This document shows positions 41,274-48,252 of a stretch of 48,252 bases of DNA, piece after piece (within the stretch, counting starts at the first letter, position 1; each line of letters begins with the position of its first letter). Under the pieces are notes generated by a model that was given only the letters and a program-made list of their open reading frames with translations, ran no database searches and had not been told where the DNA came from. This DNA comes from Bryobacterales bacterium. GTDB taxonomy: Bacteria; Acidobacteriota; Terriglobia; Bryobacterales; Bryobacteraceae. The stretch covers positions 109,114 to 157,365 of the forward strand of contig PMUP01000067.1 of NCBI GenBank assembly GCA_003166865.1, written 5' to 3'. The position numbers were made by a program, and so were the translations under genes.

Positions 41274-44200
41274 GTGTCGACTTCATACCCCATTGCGTGT
41301 GCTGCACTAATTTTGATACTGAACGGCTCTGCTGTTGCCCAACAGTACAGTTTCCGCCACTATGGGGCTGCCGATGGGCTTGAAAATCTAGCCATCCTAT
41401 CGTTGGCGCAAGACGGAGCGGGTTATGTCTGGGCCGGTTCGGAAGGTGGACTGTACCGGTATGACGGGGCCCGCTTTCGTCTCATGGCAGCCGCCGAAGC
41501 GTTGCCGTGCACCTCCGAAGTCCACACGTTGCACGTAGCGGCGGATGGCGCTCTCTGGGTCAACACTTGTGCGCGGATTTTCCGTTTCGACGGGCAGCGC
41601 TTCCACCGTATTGCCGGGCTCGGCGGCATGTTGTCCGGCACGCAAGGCATGGCGAACGACGCGCACGGCGGGGTGGTGGTGGCGAATCCTTCCGGCTTGT
41701 TCAGCGTGGCGGCCACCGGTGACGGTTCCTTTTCCGTGCGCCTCCATCCGTTGGGGCCGGAGCTTGCCGGCACGCCTATGCGCGGAATTGCGCGGAAGGG
41801 TTCGCAACTGTGGTTTGGTTGCGGGCGGCGGCTGTGCATCGAAGACGGCGGACGCGTTTCGATGTTCGGGCTGGTGGAGGGTTTGCCGGACGATGCCTGG
41901 GACGCGATCGGAATAACACCGGATGGTTCGGTGTGGGCGCGAAGTCCGAGCAGACTGTACCGCAAGCCGCCCGGAGCAGCGCGCTTCGTCCAGGAAAAAC
42001 CGGACATCGCTTCCAGTATCTTCTTTGGCGCTTTGACGGTGGGCCGAGACGGATCAGTCCTGGTCCCCACTGACAGAGGGTTAGCCATCTGGCGCGAGGG
42101 CGTCTGGAGCGTTATCGACCAGCAACGGGGGCTGCACTCCGCAATGACCGCCGCTGTATTCGAAGACCGCGAGGGGTCGCTGTGGATTGGATTGATCGGA
42201 GCGGGCGTGGCCCGCTGGCTGGGTTACGGAGAATGGGAGGCCTGGACCCAGGCGCAAGGCCTGCCGTCCGACCTGATTTGGAGCATCCGCCGCGACCGGA
42301 AAGGCGCGCTTTGGGTAGGGACTTCCCTGGGCTTGGCGCGGCTAGACGGGCAGCGGCCGATACGGACCTGGACCAGGAAGGACGGTTTGGGGGGTGACAA
42401 CGTGCGATGGCTGGGCGAGACTTCCGACGGCGCCATGTGGGCAGTCGTGAAGCCGGGCAGCGTGGCGCGTATCGATTCAGCCAGCGGAGAGATTCGCCTT
42501 TTCGGCCACGCGGAGGGGCTCCCGTGCGTGACTTCGCACCGCGGCTTCATCGACCACTTGGACAGGCTGTGGATTGCCACCGCCTGCGGCGTCTTTCGCA
42601 ACGACCGGCCGTCGGCCTCCGATCGCTTTCACCGTATCGATCAACCCTCGGCGCTGGAGCATGGGACATGGGGGCTTGCCGAAGACGCACGCGGGACGAT
42701 GTGGATGACCAATCCAGACGGGCTGTGGAGCTTGAGCGAAGGCCGGTGGCGCCAGTATCGGAAAGTGGACGGGCTCCTGAGTGACAGCCCATACATTCCG
42801 ATAGTCGCCCCGGACGGCGCAATCTGGCTGCGGCACCGCTACGATGCCGGGATCGAAAGAGTGGAATTTTCCGGAGACCGCATTGTTCACTCGACGCCTA
42901 TCCTGGCGGCGGACGCATTGTCGGTGGAGGTCACCGCCTTTCATGGATTTGACGCGCTCGGGCGCTTCTGGAGAGGCAGTGCGAACGGAGTTTCTGTCCT
43001 GGTCAGCGGCTCCTGGAGGTACCTGAGTACGGAAGACGGACTGATCTGGAACGATACCGACGGAGAAGCCTTTTGGGCCGATGCGGACGGCAGCGTATGG
43101 ATCGGTACCAGCGGCGGACTGGCGCACTATCGGCCTCCGGGCGGTCGTTTGCCTGGGGTGCCGGTTGCCGATCCCGTCATCACCGGTTTGAACGTCGACG
43201 AAAAGTCGCGGGTGGTCCGGGCCCAGTTCTCCTCGCTCAGCTACAAGAGCGAGCAATTAGTGCACTTTGCGTACCGGCTGGGCGGAGAACATTGGACCGA
43301 TACGACGGAGCGAAGCATCTCGTTTGCCGGACTTGGACCGGGCTGGCACCGGCTGGAGATCCAGTCGCGGGTTCGGGATGGGCCACCTTCAGCGAAAGCG
43401 GCTGTGGCGGAGTTCCACATCGAGCCGAAGTGGTGGGAAACCTGGTGGCTTCGGTCGGCGGTATTGTTGCTTGCCGCCGCCGCCGTGTGGGGCATCATTT
43501 TGTGGAGGCACCGGTTGCTGCGCCAAAGGAATCGCCAGTTGGAACATGCGGTACGCCAGAGGACGGCCGAACTGGAAGCTGAGCGCACCAAAGTATTGGA
43601 AGAGAAGCAGCGCGCGGACGAAGCCAGCGAAGCCAAGGGCCGCTTCCTTGCGACCATGAGTCATGAGATCCGGACGCCATTGAACGGCATCATCGGGTTG
43701 AGCCGGCTGCTGGAAGCCATGGCGGTTCCCTCCGAAGCGGCCGACATGGTCCGCATGATCCGCTCTTCCGGGGATGCGCTGTTGAGGGTGATTAACGACG
43801 TCCTGGATTTCTCCAAGGTAGAAGCCGGGAAACTGGAACTGGAGGTCGCGCCGTTCCATCTCGGCCTTGCGCTGGAAGAAAGCATAGGGCTGTTTCGCGC
43901 CGCAGCCGCGGAAAAAGGCCTGCGCCTGGGGTGTGATCTGTCCCCGGAATTGCCAGTATATGTAGCCGGGGACCAAACCCGTTTGAGGCAGGTGGTTATG
44001 AACCTGATCTCAAACTCTCTGAAGTTCACCAGCTCCGGAGAGGTGGTGCTCTCGGCCCGTGTCGAACGGGCGGATGAGACATCCTATTGCATCGCCGTGG
44101 AAGTTCGCGATACCGGTATTGGCATGACACCGGACCAACTACCTCGCCTGTTCTTGTCGTTCAATCAGGCGGATGCTTCCATCAGCCGCCGTTACGGGGG

Positions 44201-44825
44201 AACTGGACTCGGTCTGGCAATCTCGAAACGGCTGGTTGAAATGATGGGCGGAACGATCCAGGTGGAGTCCACCTCAGGCGAGGGAACCAGGTTCCGATTC
44301 ACCGTCCTGATGGGTCACGCACAGGAACCTGCGAAGTCGCGCGCGGCTCCGCCAACCGTCGCTGCGGGACGTCATTTGCGAGTGCTGGTGGCGGAGGATA
44401 ACGTGGTCAATCAGAAAGTCGTTCTCATGCTGCTCGAAAAACTTGGGGTGAAAGCGGACCTGGCAGCGGATGGCTCCGAAGCCGTGGCGGCCATCGTGGG
44501 AAATCACTATGACCTTGTTCTCATGGACGTGCAAATGCCTGTGGTCGACGGCCTGGCCGCAACTATGGAAGTCCGGAGCCGCCTGCCCCAGGAACGCCAG
44601 CCCGTCATCTTCGGGCTAACCGCGCATGCGACCACGGAGTATCGCGAAATTTGCCTAGGTGCTGGGATGAACGGGTACCTTACGAAACCGCTGGACCCAG
44701 AGAAACTTCGGGACCTGATTGAAGAGTTGTCCAAGCGATCCCAGTTGCCGAATCTCGCTTTGGGCGTCGGGAACGAAGGCGGCCGTCTAACGGGGCATTC
44801 CGAGGAAAAGGTTCGACTGGTTTGA
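41274..44825 (+). CDS. Hybrid sensor histidine kinase with beta-propeller sensor, Y_Y_Y domain and receiver
   Basis: A 1183-residue hybrid two-component system of the one-protein type known from Bacteroides and Acidobacteria polysaccharide sensing. The exported N-terminus (signal MSTSYPIACAALILILNGSAVA) is followed by repeated propeller blades (GYVWAGSEGGLYRYDGARF; SLWIGLIGAGVARW; ALWVGTSLGLARLDG; SVWIGTSGGLAHY), a Y_Y_Y domain (SRVVRAQFSSLSYKSEQL...RLGGEHW), a transmembrane helix (about 730), HisKA with His797 in TMSHEIRTPLNG, HATPase (N box MNLISNSLKF, G1 DTGIGM, G2 GTGLGLAIS) and a receiver with Asp1085 in VLMDVQMPVVDG and Lys in YLTKPLDP. The start is a GTG with AGGA very close upstream; a slightly different start is possible. 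No HTH output domain follows. Confidence 0.93.
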   Translation: MSTSYPIACAALILILNGSAVAQQYSFRHYGAADGLENLAILSLAQDGAGYVWAGSEGGLYRYDGARFRLMAAAEALPCTSEVHTLHVAADGALWVNTCARIFRFDGQRFHRIAGLGGMLSGTQGMANDAHGGVVVANPSGLFSVAATGDGSFSVRLHPLGPELAGTPMRGIARKGSQLWFGCGRRLCIEDGGRVSMFGLVEGLPDDAWDAIGITPDGSVWARSPSRLYRKPPGAARFVQEKPDIASSIFFGALTVGRDGSVLVPTDRGLAIWREGVWSVIDQQRGLHSAMTAAVFEDREGSLWIGLIGAGVARWLGYGEWEAWTQAQGLPSDLIWSIRRDRKGALWVGTSLGLARLDGQRPIRTWTRKDGLGGDNVRWLGETSDGAMWAVVKPGSVARIDSASGEIRLFGHAEGLPCVTSHRGFIDHLDRLWIATACGVFRNDRPSASDRFHRIDQPSALEHGTWGLAEDARGTMWMTNPDGLWSLSEGRWRQYRKVDGLLSDSPYIPIVAPDGAIWLRHRYDAGIERVEFSGDRIVHSTPILAADALSVEVTAFHGFDALGRFWRGSANGVSVLVSGSWRYLSTEDGLIWNDTDGEAFWADADGSVWIGTSGGLAHYRPPGGRLPGVPVADPVITGLNVDEKSRVVRAQFSSLSYKSEQLVHFAYRLGGEHWTDTTERSISFAGLGPGWHRLEIQSRVRDGPPSAKAAVAEFHIEPKWWETWWLRSAVLLLAAAAVWGIILWRHRLLRQRNRQLEHAVRQRTAELEAERTKVLEEKQRADEASEAKGRFLATMSHEIRTPLNGIIGLSRLLEAMAVPSEAADMVRMIRSSGDALLRVINDVLDFSKVEAGKLELEVAPFHLGLALEESIGLFRAAAAEKGLRLGCDLSPELPVYVAGDQTRLRQVVMNLISNSLKFTSSGEVVLSARVERADETSYCIAVEVRDTGIGMTPDQLPRLFLSFNQADASISRRYGGTGLGLAISKRLVEMMGGTIQVESTSGEGTRFRFTVLMGHAQEPAKSRAAPPTVAAGRHLRVLVAEDNVVNQKVVLMLLEKLGVKADLAADGSEAVAAIVGNHYDLVLMDVQMPVVDGLAATMEVRSRLPQERQPVIFGLTAHATTEYREICLGAGMNGYLTKPLDPEKLRDLIEELSKRSQLPNLALGVGNEGGRLTGHSEEKVRLV

Positions 44826-45145
44826 GCCAGCCGCATGGAATCATTTCGATCTGGGTCCGCGAGTGCCGGTCAAACAGAATTGCCGGTCCCGTCGATAGAT
44901 TGCGTAATCCCACGAGTACCGCAGAGAGGGCCTAGCCGACAGCGTGCTGGCGACGAGGATTCGAGAGTTACGACGAGTCGGCTGCGATTTGCTGGCGGGT
45001 GATCCAAGAAGAGACGATGTGATCGAGAACGCTTCCGCGAAAATCGAAACGGTCGCCACAGGCTCCACTGATTCAGGATGGCCAATCAGATAACGGGGGC
45101 ATGTGGCGAACTTCGCGAACAGGGATCGGTAAAGTGCAATACGGA
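44826..45145. other. Stretch without recognised gene
   Basis: Between the hybrid kinase and the symporter fragment I see only short frames. One plus-strand frame around 44911-45094 reads EYRREGLADSVLATRIRELRR and more but is bounded by stops and matches nothing I recognise; it could be another gene remnant. No RNA gene or clear hairpin was found. Confidence 0.4.
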
Positions 45146-45340
45146 ATGCTGCTGGGAGTGGTGCTTGTCACCCTCTTGGTTGCCTTGATCGCGCTGCTAT
45201 CGGGTTGGCGCGTGCGGGCCACCCGCGAATTCAACGTGGCCGGGCGGCGTGCCGGCTGGAACGTGGGTTCGGACATTATAGGCGGCGCGCTGGTGGGCGG
45301 GTCCCAGGTGGAAAGCCGGGCGCATGCGCGTTATACATGA
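45146..45340 (+). pseudogene. N-terminal fragment of a sodium/solute symporter
   Basis: The reading YGMLLGVVLVTLLVALIALLSGW, then VRATREFNVAGRRAGWNVGSDIIGGALVGGS matches the start of sodium:solute symporters: first helix, then the F-x-(V/L)-G-G-R(R) segment and the beginning of helix two. After GGS it changes to unrelated residues and stops at 45340. The remaining about 400 residues are not found in any frame before the kinase start at 45396, so a 3' truncation or deletion is likely. The frame is open from 45101; the ATG at 45146 gives the family-like N-terminus. Confidence 0.6.
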
Positions 45341-45395
45341 CTTGAGCCTTCAAATCCCCTAAAACAGCGCATACGGTAAGATTGTTCAAACCGCC

Positions 45396-48005
45396 ATGCC
45401 CGTAGCCGCCGGCACTCGTTTGGGCCAATACGAAATACTTGCGCCCATTGGCGCGGGCGGGATGGGCGAGGTGTACCGCGCGAAGGATACCAAGCTGAAG
45501 CGCGAAGTCGCGCTGAAGGTGTTGCCGGAGTCGTTTGCCGGGGACCCGGAGCGTATGGCCCGTTTCCAGCGTGAGGCCGAGGTATTGGCTTCGCTGAACC
45601 ATCCCAACATCGCGCAGATTTACGGAGTGGAAGAGCGCGCGCTGGTGATGGAGTTGGTGGAGGGTCAAACGCTTGAAGGACCTCTCCCGCTCGAGACTGC
45701 TCTCAATTACGCCAGGCAAATTGGCGACGCACTCGAAGCTGCGCACGACAAGGGCATCATCCATCGCGATTTGAAGCCGGCGAACATTATGATCACGCCC
45801 GCCGGAGTGGTCAAAGTACTCGACTTCGGATTAGCCGCCCTTCCGAACCGTGACCGTGAGGGAGCGGACTCCGTCAATTCGCCGACGCTCACCATCTCTC
45901 CGACTCGCGCGGGGATGATCCTGGGGACTGCGGGCTACATGTCGCCAGAACAGGCGCGCGGCAAGGCGGTCGACAAGCGCGCGGATATCTGGGCCTTCGG
46001 CGTGGTGTTGTATGAGATGCTGACGGGCAAACGATTGTTCGAAGGCGAGACAGTTTCCGACACTCTCGCGCAGGTGCTCACTAAGGAGCCGGATTGGGAG
46101 CAAGTTCCGGCGAAGGTGCGGCGGCTGCTCGAAGCGTGTCTTCAAAAGGACCCCAAGCAGCGGCTGCAGGCCATCGGCGATTGGCGGCTTTTGCTCACGG
46201 ACTTGCAACCACAAGCAATCGTTCCCTCTCAGCGGCTCACCTGGGTTCTCGCTGCGGCTGCGGTGGCGCTCGCCATCGCACTCACCGCGGTCTCGTTTCG
46301 CCACTTCCGCGAGACACCTCCCGCGCCGCCGGTGCTCGTTCGCTTTGAGGTCGCGGACCCGGCCCTGAACCTGGGAGACATGGCGCCGTCCCCGGATGGG
46401 CGCGCACTGGTCTACACCGGCGTGGGCCCCGACGCCGCGCGCCGCTTGTGGATTCGCTCCTTTGATTCGCTCGATTCCCGCGTACTGCCCGGCACCGAAG
46501 GAGCCAGCTCGCCGTTTTGGTCTCCCGATGGGCGGTTCGTCGGATTTGCCGAAGGGCCGCGGCTGAAGAAGATAGACAGCTCCGGCGTAGCTCCGCCGGA
46601 AACGTTGTGCGACATAGGAAACGGAACGGTGGGGCCGGGCAGTTGGAACTCTGAGGGAGTGATCATTTTTGGCGGCGGTGGGAGTGGACCGCTCCACCGG
46701 GTCTCCGCCGATGGCGGGACTGTAACAGAAATCACGGCGCTTTCCGAGGGAGAAATTAATCACACCGATCCGGCTTGGCTGCCGGACGGCCGCCACTTTC
46801 TCTATACCCGCGTCAATCCGAATCAGCCTGCTGCCACCTATCTAGGCTCGCTGGATGCAAAGGCGACGGAACAACGCAACCAGCGCGTGTTGATGACTGG
46901 ATCGCGATTCGTGCCCGCGGCGCAATCTGGAGGCGGGTATTTGTTGTTCTTGCGCGGGACGACGTTGATGGCGCAGCCATTCGACACCAGTCGTCTGGAG
47001 CTTGCAGGCGCGCCAGCGCCAGTGGCGGCGCAGGTCGGCGTTAATAATGAGAACGGTTTCTTTGCAGGCTCGGCGGCCGCGTTGGCCTACCGCACGGGAG
47101 CCGGGCGGATAAGGCAACTGGCTTGGTACGACCGCAAAGGTGCGGTTCTCGGGACCGTAGGGAACCCCGCCAGCTACCTGGAAGTGGAGCTATCGCCCGA
47201 TGGATCGCGCGCGGCAGCCTTTGATTTCGACGATCAACAAGATATTTGGTTGTTCGACCTCGCGCGAAACGCGAGTACACGGCTCACCTTCGATCCGGGA
47301 CCGGAGCGCTGTCCCCTCTGGTCCCCGGATGCCAGCCAGATCGTCTTTACGTCCAACGGAGCCAGGGAGCTGTACCGCAAGGCTGCTAATGGCGGCGGGA
47401 TGGAACTGTTGCTTAAATCGCCCGAACAGAAATATCCGCAGGACTGGTCTCGCGATGGGCGCTATCTGATGTATGTGGCAATTGATGCAAAGAAAGGAGC
47501 GGACTTGTGGGTTCTGCCGTTGAAAGGCGAGCGCAAACCCGCGAAGGTCCTGGCCACGCCCTTCTACGAGTCGCAGGCGCGCTTTTCCCCGGACGGTCGC
47601 TGGATCGTGCATCGGTCGAACGAATCGGGCTCCGTCCAAATCTACGTGCGGCCGTTCGTGCTACCAGGAAGCTCCAGTGCGGGGACAGATAGAGGCAAAT
47701 GGATGATCTCTAACGGAGGAGGGTACCAGCCGCGCTGGCGGCGCGACGGCAAAGAGATCCTCTACTTGTCTCCCTCGGGACAAATGATGTCAGTGGAGGT
47801 GAAATCTACGGGCGATTCATTCCAGGCCGCCAAACCTACGCCGCTGTTCGACGCGATTCCCGACATGGCCTCTACCCAACTAGTCACGACGCTGTGGGAC
47901 ATGACTCCGGATGGGCAGAGGTTTCTACTGAATACCACGGCCGCCAATAGCAAGGCCTCACCGATCACGGTGGTGCTGAACTGGCAGGCTGGGTTGAAGA
48001 AGTGA
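45396..48005 (+). CDS. Ser/Thr protein kinase with TolB-like WD40 propeller
   Basis: An 869-residue membrane-anchored kinase of a class very common in Acidobacteria. Residues about 10-270 form a Hanks-type kinase: glycine loop [10 protein letters not shown], Lys41 in VALKVLP, catalytic HRDLKPAN (Asp125), DFG at 143-145, and APE-type [11 protein letters not shown] transmembrane helix follows at about 281-301, then an extracytoplasmic beta-propeller with repeated SPDG-type motifs ([60 protein letters not shown]). The activation loop contains PNRDREGAD, encoded by a segment matching a repeat copy at 16309. The start ATG at 45396 is at the usual family position. Signal and targets unknown. Confidence 0.93.
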   Translation: MPVAAGTRLGQYEILAPIGAGGMGEVYRAKDTKLKREVALKVLPESFAGDPERMARFQREAEVLASLNHPNIAQIYGVEERALVMELVEGQTLEGPLPLETALNYARQIGDALEAAHDKGIIHRDLKPANIMITPAGVVKVLDFGLAALPNRDREGADSVNSPTLTISPTRAGMILGTAGYMSPEQARGKAVDKRADIWAFGVVLYEMLTGKRLFEGETVSDTLAQVLTKEPDWEQVPAKVRRLLEACLQKDPKQRLQAIGDWRLLLTDLQPQAIVPSQRLTWVLAAAAVALAIALTAVSFRHFRETPPAPPVLVRFEVADPALNLGDMAPSPDGRALVYTGVGPDAARRLWIRSFDSLDSRVLPGTEGASSPFWSPDGRFVGFAEGPRLKKIDSSGVAPPETLCDIGNGTVGPGSWNSEGVIIFGGGGSGPLHRVSADGGTVTEITALSEGEINHTDPAWLPDGRHFLYTRVNPNQPAATYLGSLDAKATEQRNQRVLMTGSRFVPAAQSGGGYLLFLRGTTLMAQPFDTSRLELAGAPAPVAAQVGVNNENGFFAGSAAALAYRTGAGRIRQLAWYDRKGAVLGTVGNPASYLEVELSPDGSRAAAFDFDDQQDIWLFDLARNASTRLTFDPGPERCPLWSPDASQIVFTSNGARELYRKAANGGGMELLLKSPEQKYPQDWSRDGRYLMYVAIDAKKGADLWVLPLKGERKPAKVLATPFYESQARFSPDGRWIVHRSNESGSVQIYVRPFVLPGSSSAGTDRGKWMISNGGGYQPRWRRDGKEILYLSPSGQMMSVEVKSTGDSFQAAKPTPLFDAIPDMASTQLVTTLWDMTPDGQRFLLNTTAANSKASPITVVLNWQAGLKK
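45845..45868 (+). repeat. Dispersed repeat-like 24-mer, copy 2, inside the kinase gene
   Basis: GAACCGTGACCGTGAGGGAG plus four bases corresponds at 18 of 24 positions to 16309-16332. In the kinase frame it encodes residues about 150-158 (PNRDREGAD) between DFG and the APE-like motif, where other family kinases I recall have a variable loop. The frame is kept. Confidence 0.45.
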
Positions 48006-48009
48006 ACGC

Positions 48010-48030
48010 TGGAACCTAGCCACGGTTCCA
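48010..48030. terminator. Hairpin after the kinase gene
   Basis: TGGAACC (48010-48016) and GGTTCCA (48024-48030) form a seven-pair stem with a seven-base loop, five bases after the kinase stop. No T-run follows. A second weaker pair, GAGAAT (48058-48063) and ATTCTC (48080-48085), lies just downstream. Together they suit the gap between convergent genes. Confidence 0.4.
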
Positions 48031-48102
48031 TCCAGTATCGTCCCCAAACCGGCAAGTGAGAATTTGTCGTCAGGGCCGGATTCTCAAGGGGAGGGTAGCG
48101 CG

Positions 48103-48252
48103 TTATTCGGGCACTGGGATCGTCGCCGACTTCGAGGGGACTTTTTCTGTGCGCTGCCAGGTGTTCTTCGCTCCTTGAAAGGGTGACACTCCCGACTGGA
48201 CACAAGTGGCCGCAGGCTTCAGAGCTTGGCACTCAGCAGTTCGGAACAACCC
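48103..48252 (-). CDS. C-terminal end of an unrecognised minus-strand gene, 5' part outside window
   Basis: On the minus strand a frame is open from the window edge to a TAA at 48103-48105 and reads GLFRTAECQALKPAATCVQS, then GVSPFQGAKNTWQRTEKVPSK and SATIPVPE. The composition (two Cys, Pro/Lys/Thr) looks like the tail of a secreted or ligand-binding protein, and it converges with the kinase gene, with hairpins between. With only 49 codons, coding status and family remain uncertain. Confidence 0.4.
   Translation of the reverse strand, partial: GLFRTAECQALKPAATCVQSGVSPFQGAKNTWQRTEKVPSKSATIPVPE

Noticed and set aside
44911-45094. Short plus-strand frame starting EYRREGLADSVLATRIRELRR
   Set aside because: It is bounded by stops on both sides, has no start or ribosome site and matches no family I recognise.
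1-48252. CRISPR array, tRNA, rRNA, insertion sequence or prophage
   Set aside because: No regularly spaced repeats, no tRNA cloverleaf-like T-loop sequences, no transposase or phage motifs were found on reading both strands.

Overview
The window looks like a chromosomal piece of an acidobacterium close to the Solibacter/Bryobacter group. This is an inference from gene content: two acidobacterial-type orphan MacB/FtsX permeases (ADOP family), a Ser/Thr kinase with a C-terminal TolB-like propeller, a PEP-CTERM protein, type B carboxylesterases, a beta-propeller hybrid sensor kinase and an acidobacterial secreted protein family of unknown role. Base composition is high GC throughout. I saw no rRNA, tRNA, CRISPR array, transposase or phage gene.

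Layout. 1-8.5 kb: a partial secreted protein, a Tat-exported carboxylesterase, a PEP-CTERM protein, a frameshifted ADOP permease, an HSL-type esterase and two small exported proteins. 8.6-9.6 kb: a small membrane protein coupled to a DedA protein. 9.6-15.7 kb (minus strand): a tightly overlapping glycogen/trehalose operon, glgX/treX - treZ - amylo-1,6-glucosidase, with a decayed histidine kinase upstream. 16.4-19.1 kb: an Mla-type lipid transport operon (permease, ATPase, MCE protein carrying an OmpA-like tail). 19.3-23.1 kb (minus strand): signalling genes, namely a MEDS protein with a frameshifted receiver, and a GAF-PAS-GAF histidine kinase with a receiver. 23.1-24.8 kb: a DUF885 peptidase-like protein.

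24.9-32 kb is the most unusual block. Four genes joined by stop/start overlaps encode an exported esterase, a 968-residue fusion of a type B carboxylesterase with a di-heme MauG/CCP-like cytochrome c, an OmpA-like protein and an ADOP permease. A divergent ArsR-type regulator / NIPSNAP pair follows, with an inverted repeat between them. 33.1-38.7 kb holds an Asp/Glu racemase-like protein, a class III CoA-transferase, two 2-hydroxyacyl-CoA dehydratase-like subunits (one almost without cysteine) and an MFS transporter, which reads as a hydroxy- or amino-acid catabolic module.

38.8-48.2 kb: a Kup potassium transporter with a 560-base upstream region that shows partial resemblance to a ydaO (c-di-AMP) leader, a large hybrid sensor kinase, a fragment of a sodium/solute symporter, a Ser/Thr kinase with a dispersed-repeat-like segment in its activation loop, and the end of a minus-strand gene leaving the window. 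Several genes carry single-base frameshifts or deletions, so either recent gene decay or assembly indels must be kept in mind.
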